Made by a program: the position numbers and the translations under genes. Below are positions 59,401 to 64,000 of a DNA stretch of 64,000 nucleotides, one piece after another. The notes beneath the pieces were generated by a model, which saw nothing but the letters and a program-made list of their open reading frames with translations, was not told the origin of the DNA and made no database searches. The stretch is from Colius striatus. Lineage: Eukaryota > Chordata > Aves > Coliiformes > Coliidae. Each line of letters opens with the position of its first letter. Positions within the stretch are counted from its first letter, which is position 1. The stretch is from positions 9,250,867 to 9,314,866 of the forward strand of contig NC_084760.1 in assembly GCF_028858725.1 (NCBI RefSeq), read 5' to 3'.

Positions 59401-62400
59401 TGGGCAATCGTGGAAGAAAACTACATCTCAGGTGCATCTGCAGCCCTCAGGCAGGACAACCACTACAACCTCTTCAGCAGCAGGAGCACTTGGTGCCTTT
59501 TTACTTCTCAAATTTTACTTGAATCCCTACCAATGACAACACAAGCACTTGGGAAATGTTCAGTCTCAGAAGAAGAAAAAACCAAGTCAAACTTTGATTT
59601 TACAGGCCTTTATTGTTGAAAAAAGAAACTGTCTGGTTGTGTACCAAAAAAATCAATCTCCTCTAGAGGCTGGGTTGGTAAATAAATCAGGAGGAGAAGC
59701 TGCTGTAAATTAGAGCAGCTCTACCACGTTCGCCAGCAGAATGGCAGAGGCCAGGCATACATCAGTCAGTCACGCTGCTGAGCTGTGGAGGTGCTTACTC
59801 CACAACAGTAATTGCAACCTTATCCTTTCACAAAGTGCCCCATGTTTTCCCTGGAGAGCAAAGATGCACGTAGGAAGCTGGTAGTCATCATCATCCCTGC
59901 CAATCCAGACTGTACCTCTCCTCACACTAACACACGTGTACCCTTAAGCCATCCTAACCTAAACAGGGGACCAAATGAGCCAGACATTACCAGTGATGGG
60001 TGAGATCTCTGTCCACAGAGAAGCTGACTCACAACATTCTCCTTTGCAAGTCACTGAGTTAATGGCCTGTTTTTACATATATTGCTGTTACACCTGGCAA
60101 CTCCTGATAATGGAGGCTTCAGGTATTAGCAACAGCACACAAAAAAGAACCCCAAACAGCCTTTATCAAACTGTTCCTATGAGGGAAAGATCAGCATTGC
60201 ATGTGTCAAAGGCAGCATTATTATTGCAGTACTTAGCCCGCAGCCAAAAGGCCACACAAGCCTTTACTTCTAACTGCTAACTCAGGCCTCCTCAAGAGGC
60301 TTGCCTGGGATTTAAAGGGTATGCATTGTGGAATTGTCTGCTGAGGAGGGAGCAGCCCCCTTAATGCTGTCTTTTCATGACATTACTCTTCCCATTCCTA
60401 CAGAGACAATTGCTCCAGCTAACCTGCCTGTCCTGTACCCTAGGCAACCTGACAAATTAAAACTAACTGCCTAATCCATCAAACAAATAGTTTGCCCTGG
60501 CTCCATCAAAAGTAAATAAATAGCTATCCCCCCTCCCTGAAAAATACAATGTTTCAATGTCAGAGCAAGCTTCTCAGCTTTCCCTCTCTGTATGCCCAAA
60601 GGAACAACCCTATGGGATGGCCACGTGACCCACAGAAGCCTTAAGGTCTGAGGTCTATGCATTAGCATGGATAATTTCTCTTTAATACATCCATGAGCTT
60701 GGGGATCCAGGGGAGGCCTGGAAGCAACACAGCAAACCACATTTCAACTCCTCTGGTGGGGTTCCAAGATACAAACCAAACCCTGAGGATGATGGCTTGT
60801 CAGCCAGGGGCAGGTCTTGCACAGAACTTGGCATCCCCTCTTCCTTCCCTGTTGCCTTCAGCAGCCTGCAAACAAGATATTTTTTCGAGTGTTCCTCACA
60901 GTATCTAACTTTGAAAGCCTGAATTTATTTGCTGCCTTTGATTTCTCTGGCTGGGGAGGTGTGCTTTGGAGCCTGCTAATGAAGCTCGAAGAGCAGAGTC
61001 GAAGCACTTTCTCAAGGCTGGCTGGCACAGGTGGAAGGAAACTGCCTGGCACCAGTACCATCCTTGCATGCATGCTAGAAGACAACACCAGGGAACACCA
61101 CACAGCAAGGGTGGGCACAGAGCTGGGGCTGTGCATTCCTGCACAGGTAACTCTGTCTGATGCCTTCCCTGTCCTGTACTGCCCCAAGCCATAAACAGCT
61201 CTAAATCCTACCATATGCCAACTTCAAGCACCCTAAGCCTCATTAATTCAGCATGGATTGGCAGCATCTAATATCTAAAGCCATTTAAAATCTTTAGCAA
61301 CCACCATTAGCACATCCATTCTGGAGCACAAAGGTTTACATGCATCTAAATAGGAGCTCTGAGGCAGCACCCTGGTCCTGATCTGAATAGATAGTCAATG
61401 GGTGGCTGCCTCAGTCAGCTACCCTTAAACACCAGTCACATCTAACCTCTTGCAGCAGAAGCAGCAGGTTCAGCAGCAGGCACGAAGATGGGTATTGCTA
61501 GTTGGCCAGGATTTAATTGAACACAGATGGAACTGAGGCAGCCTGAGCCTGATGCATAGTGCTTCCAGTCCTCACTTCTCCTTGGGCTCTGCAGGCTGTA
61601 AAACCAACACTGCCTCCCAGTTTGGTCATAAAACTTCCTTAAAGCTATTTGTTGTTTGTTTTTTGAAGTGAAGCTTTCATTATCTAGAAGAAACATTCAG
61701 AGACACTCACAGCTACTTATTGCTAATAAAAATAAACATTAAGCCTGGACAGAATAGGTACATCAGTGCACTTGTTCAATAGCTGCTTCTTCCCTGCCCA
61801 AGTACCAGATGGGGATAACTACTCAATAGCCTCTTCTCTGGAAGTACCATTGTTTGCAGAGAAGCTGCCAGTTCTCAGGGGAGCAAAACACAACACAGAA
61901 ACCCAGAAGAGGTTCTCTGTGGCAGATCCCTGATGGACCATGCCCAGGAAGCTCCTCTACCACACCACAGCATGGTTGCTCTACCATCATTCCATGCTTT
62001 CTGCCCCATTTCAGGCAGCTTGTTTCAAGAGAGCAGCAGAGGCCAGGAGAGTCCCCTAAAGCATACCTGGACCCTGGAGACACAGGCTACCAGGTGCAGC
62101 AGGTTTTTCAGCCAGCTCAGCCAAGTGCATGGCAGCACAACATTTCTTGCTAATCTCACGATGAGTTGGGAGGTCAGGAAGGAGATTACTGTGTTAGTGT
62201 CCTGAGCCTCCTTGTCCTGAGAAGGACAAAACTGTTTTCAGACTGTGCTGAACTCATTGAGAAAGAACATCACCTCCCAGGACTGAATCCAAGTGTTGTG
62301 TTTATGTATGAACATAAACAGAATACTTCATTCTGTGAGAGATCTAGCTCACAGCTTTGGGGTTTTTTAATCAAAGACAAGACTGAAAGATGACTCTCTT

Positions 62401-62449
62401 GTAGAATGTGAATTATTTTACATTCTTTCACATTCACAATTATTTCATG
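56479..62449. other. Intergenic DNA, no gene recognised
   Basis: About 6 kb without a recognised gene, RNA or repeat. Open frames of up to 146 codons (57,124-57,564, minus strand) have no familiar motifs. The next gene downstream is not in the window. Confidence 0.55.
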
Positions 62450-62791
62450 ATCATTCCCTACAACTACCTGAAAGGAGATTGTAGGGAGATGGAGGTCAGT
62501 TTCCTCTCCCAAGAAACAAGCGATAGGACAAGAGGAAATGTCCTCAAATTGTGCCAGGGAAGGTTTAGATTGGAGATTAGGAAGATCTTTTTTTACTGAG
62601 AAAGTTCTCAGACACTGGCACAGGCTGCTCAGGGAGATGTTGTCACCATCCCTGAAGATATTTAAAAGCCTTGTAGCTGAGGTACTGGGGGACATGGTTT
62701 AGTGATGGGCTTGGTAGTGAGAGGTTAATGGTTGGACTTGATCTTAAAGATCCTTTCCAACTAAAATGATTCTATGATTCTATGATTCTGT
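62450..62791 (+). mobile_element. CR1 LINE fragment with intact octamer tail
   Basis: Plus-oriented CR1: 'ccctacaactacctgaaagg', 'gcgataggacaagaggaaat', 'ggtttagattggagattagg', 'ggacatggtttagtgatggg', 'gttaatggttggacttgatc' and a tail of three octamer-type units ending near 62,790. It belongs to the subfamily seen at 5785-6290 and 16,719-17,055. The clean tail suggests a relatively recent copy. Confidence 0.92.
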
Positions 62792-62849
62792 TTCCATTGG
62801 AGGAAATGTCAGCTACTGAAAAGCTCTTTAACCAGCAGAAAAATGCGTA

Positions 62850-63160
62850 ACGAGCCAGTGGCTGGAAGATGAAGCCAGACAAATTAAAGTGGGAAATAAG
62901 GCATATATTTTTAAGAGTGGGGGTAATTAACCACTGGAACAAATCCTCAAGGGAGGCTGCGGATTCTTATCTCTGGAAAGTTTCAGATCATGGCTGGATG
63001 CCTTTCTAGAAGATGTACTTTAGCCAAAGAAGCTATTAGGTTCAATACATGGGTAATTGTGTGAAATGTAATGGCCTGTGATATACAGGAAGTAAGAATG
63101 GATGATCTAATGTTTCTTTCTGGCCTTAAACCTCCAAAGCTATTCATCTAGATGGGAGCC
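62850..63160 (+). mobile_element. Ancient amniote-type CR1 fragment
   Basis: A second CR1-derived segment starts about 60 bp after the previous copy, in the same direction but from a much older subfamily: 'gaagatgaagccagacaaat', 'gggaaataaggcatatattt', 'gggtaattaaccactggaac', 'gcctttctagaagatgtact', 'gaatggatgatctaatgttt' and 'ctttctggcctta'. These blocks follow the 3' end typical of CR1 copies in turtles and crocodilians. It lacks the avian octamer tail. Confidence 0.7.
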
Positions 63161-64000
63161 CTGTGCCTATGGCTGAGAATTTGATCCAAGGTCCCCACTG
63201 CAACATTTATAAACCTGTGAAAAATGAGTTTATAAATGCGCCAGAGAATAGAATCAAACGTCAAATGGGGACCTAAGGACAAAGAAACACACCCATAAAA
63301 TCATTTCTTTCTGTTTTTTAACGAGCTATGCTGGAATGCAATGAGCACCTCTAGAAACCGGGACAGGCAGCAATTTACACTGGTAAAATTCCAATGAAAT
63401 GGGAAGATACGAGACTCTGTTTGGAGACTGTCAGGTTTCTGTGATAAAATTGCTTTAGTAATTAATAATCTCCCAGAAAAGAGAGAGAGAGAGAGAGAGA
63501 GAGATCATCTGCTACCATGTGTCTATTAGCAGATAAATCCAAAGTGAAAGATATCCCCTCTGGGACTACTTGATGGATTATATTAAATTTAATGGTAATG
63601 GAAGAAATACCGTAATTGGAAGATGCTGGAGGGAAAAGATATGATGGGAGCAAGAGAAGGAGGTGCAGTGCTGTTGTGGAAGACCCTATGGTATAGGGAT
63701 GGGAGCAGTTCCTGTCAAACTGCACCAAAAGAACAGGAGATGCTCCATTCTGCGTAGTCAAGGACTAGAAAATGTACAGGATGATCTTTGCTAATATGGA
63801 AGCCAATCTATATAATTCCCAAGGGAGGTATGTTTAGCAACAGCAGCGTGGAAAATAAATATTAGAAATGCCAGAATTTTTTGAGAGTACATTTCAAAGG
63901 AATAAAATGACAAGTTCAATTAGGTTCCTCGAAGCAGAGAGAAACTGATTAATCAGGCATGGAAGTTCCTAAGTAACCAAAACAACTGTGTGGGCTTTCT
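63161..64000. other. Intergenic DNA with GA microsatellite
   Basis: No gene is recognised up to the window end. Confidence 0.55.
63481..63504. repeat. (GA)12 microsatellite
   Basis: Twelve uninterrupted GA units, probably polymorphic in length. Confidence 0.92.

Noticed and set aside
1..64000. CRISPR array, bacterial operon, tRNA or rRNA genes.
   Set aside because: No spaced direct repeats, ribosome-binding-site/operon structure or tRNA/rRNA landmarks were seen. The sequence is vertebrate nuclear DNA.

Overview
The window looks like bird nuclear DNA. Two things point there: many CR1 non-LTR retrotransposon copies whose 3' tails end in the avian octamer repeat ATTCTATG, and a single intact protein gene that reads as a sauropsid cannabinoid receptor 1 (CNR1). 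I cannot name the species. No bacterial, plasmid, phage or CRISPR feature is present.

Layout. From 1 to about 35.4 kb is intergenic DNA upstream of CNR1, with scattered CR1 fragments (5.8-6.3, 8.3, 16.0, 16.7-17.1, 17.4, 19.9-21.0, 22.6, 25.8 and 33.3 kb), one probable solo LTR (18.5-18.9 kb) and some AT-rich stretches that resemble conserved non-coding elements. A strong CpG island lies at about 35.44-37.10 kb. It is the likely CNR1 promoter and carries a TATA-like box, a CACGTG E-box, a very G-rich tract and a good splice donor at 36,548. An intron of about 12 kb follows. The complete receptor ORF lies in one exon (splice acceptor at 48,440/48,441, ATG at 48,502, TAA at 49,921-49,923). A 3' UTR of about 3.6 kb follows, with three successive poly(A) signals, the last at 53,542. 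From 53.6 to 64.0 kb is intergenic again, with further CR1 copies, including an old amniote-type copy beside a younger one at 62.4-63.2 kb.

How it works together. The window is essentially one gene in its regulatory landscape: a GC-rich promoter, a long first intron, an intronless coding region and a long 3' UTR. By eye, no CR1 or LTR lies between about 33.55 and 54.46 kb, which fits constraint across the transcription unit. The points most worth following are two start-codon arrangements at CNR1. One is a 17-codon upstream ORF whose TGA overlaps the receptor ATG. The other is a possible 38-nt upstream exon that would splice in frame and add 22 residues to the receptor N-terminus. I found no undescribed multi-gene system. 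The many other short ORFs look like chance open frames.
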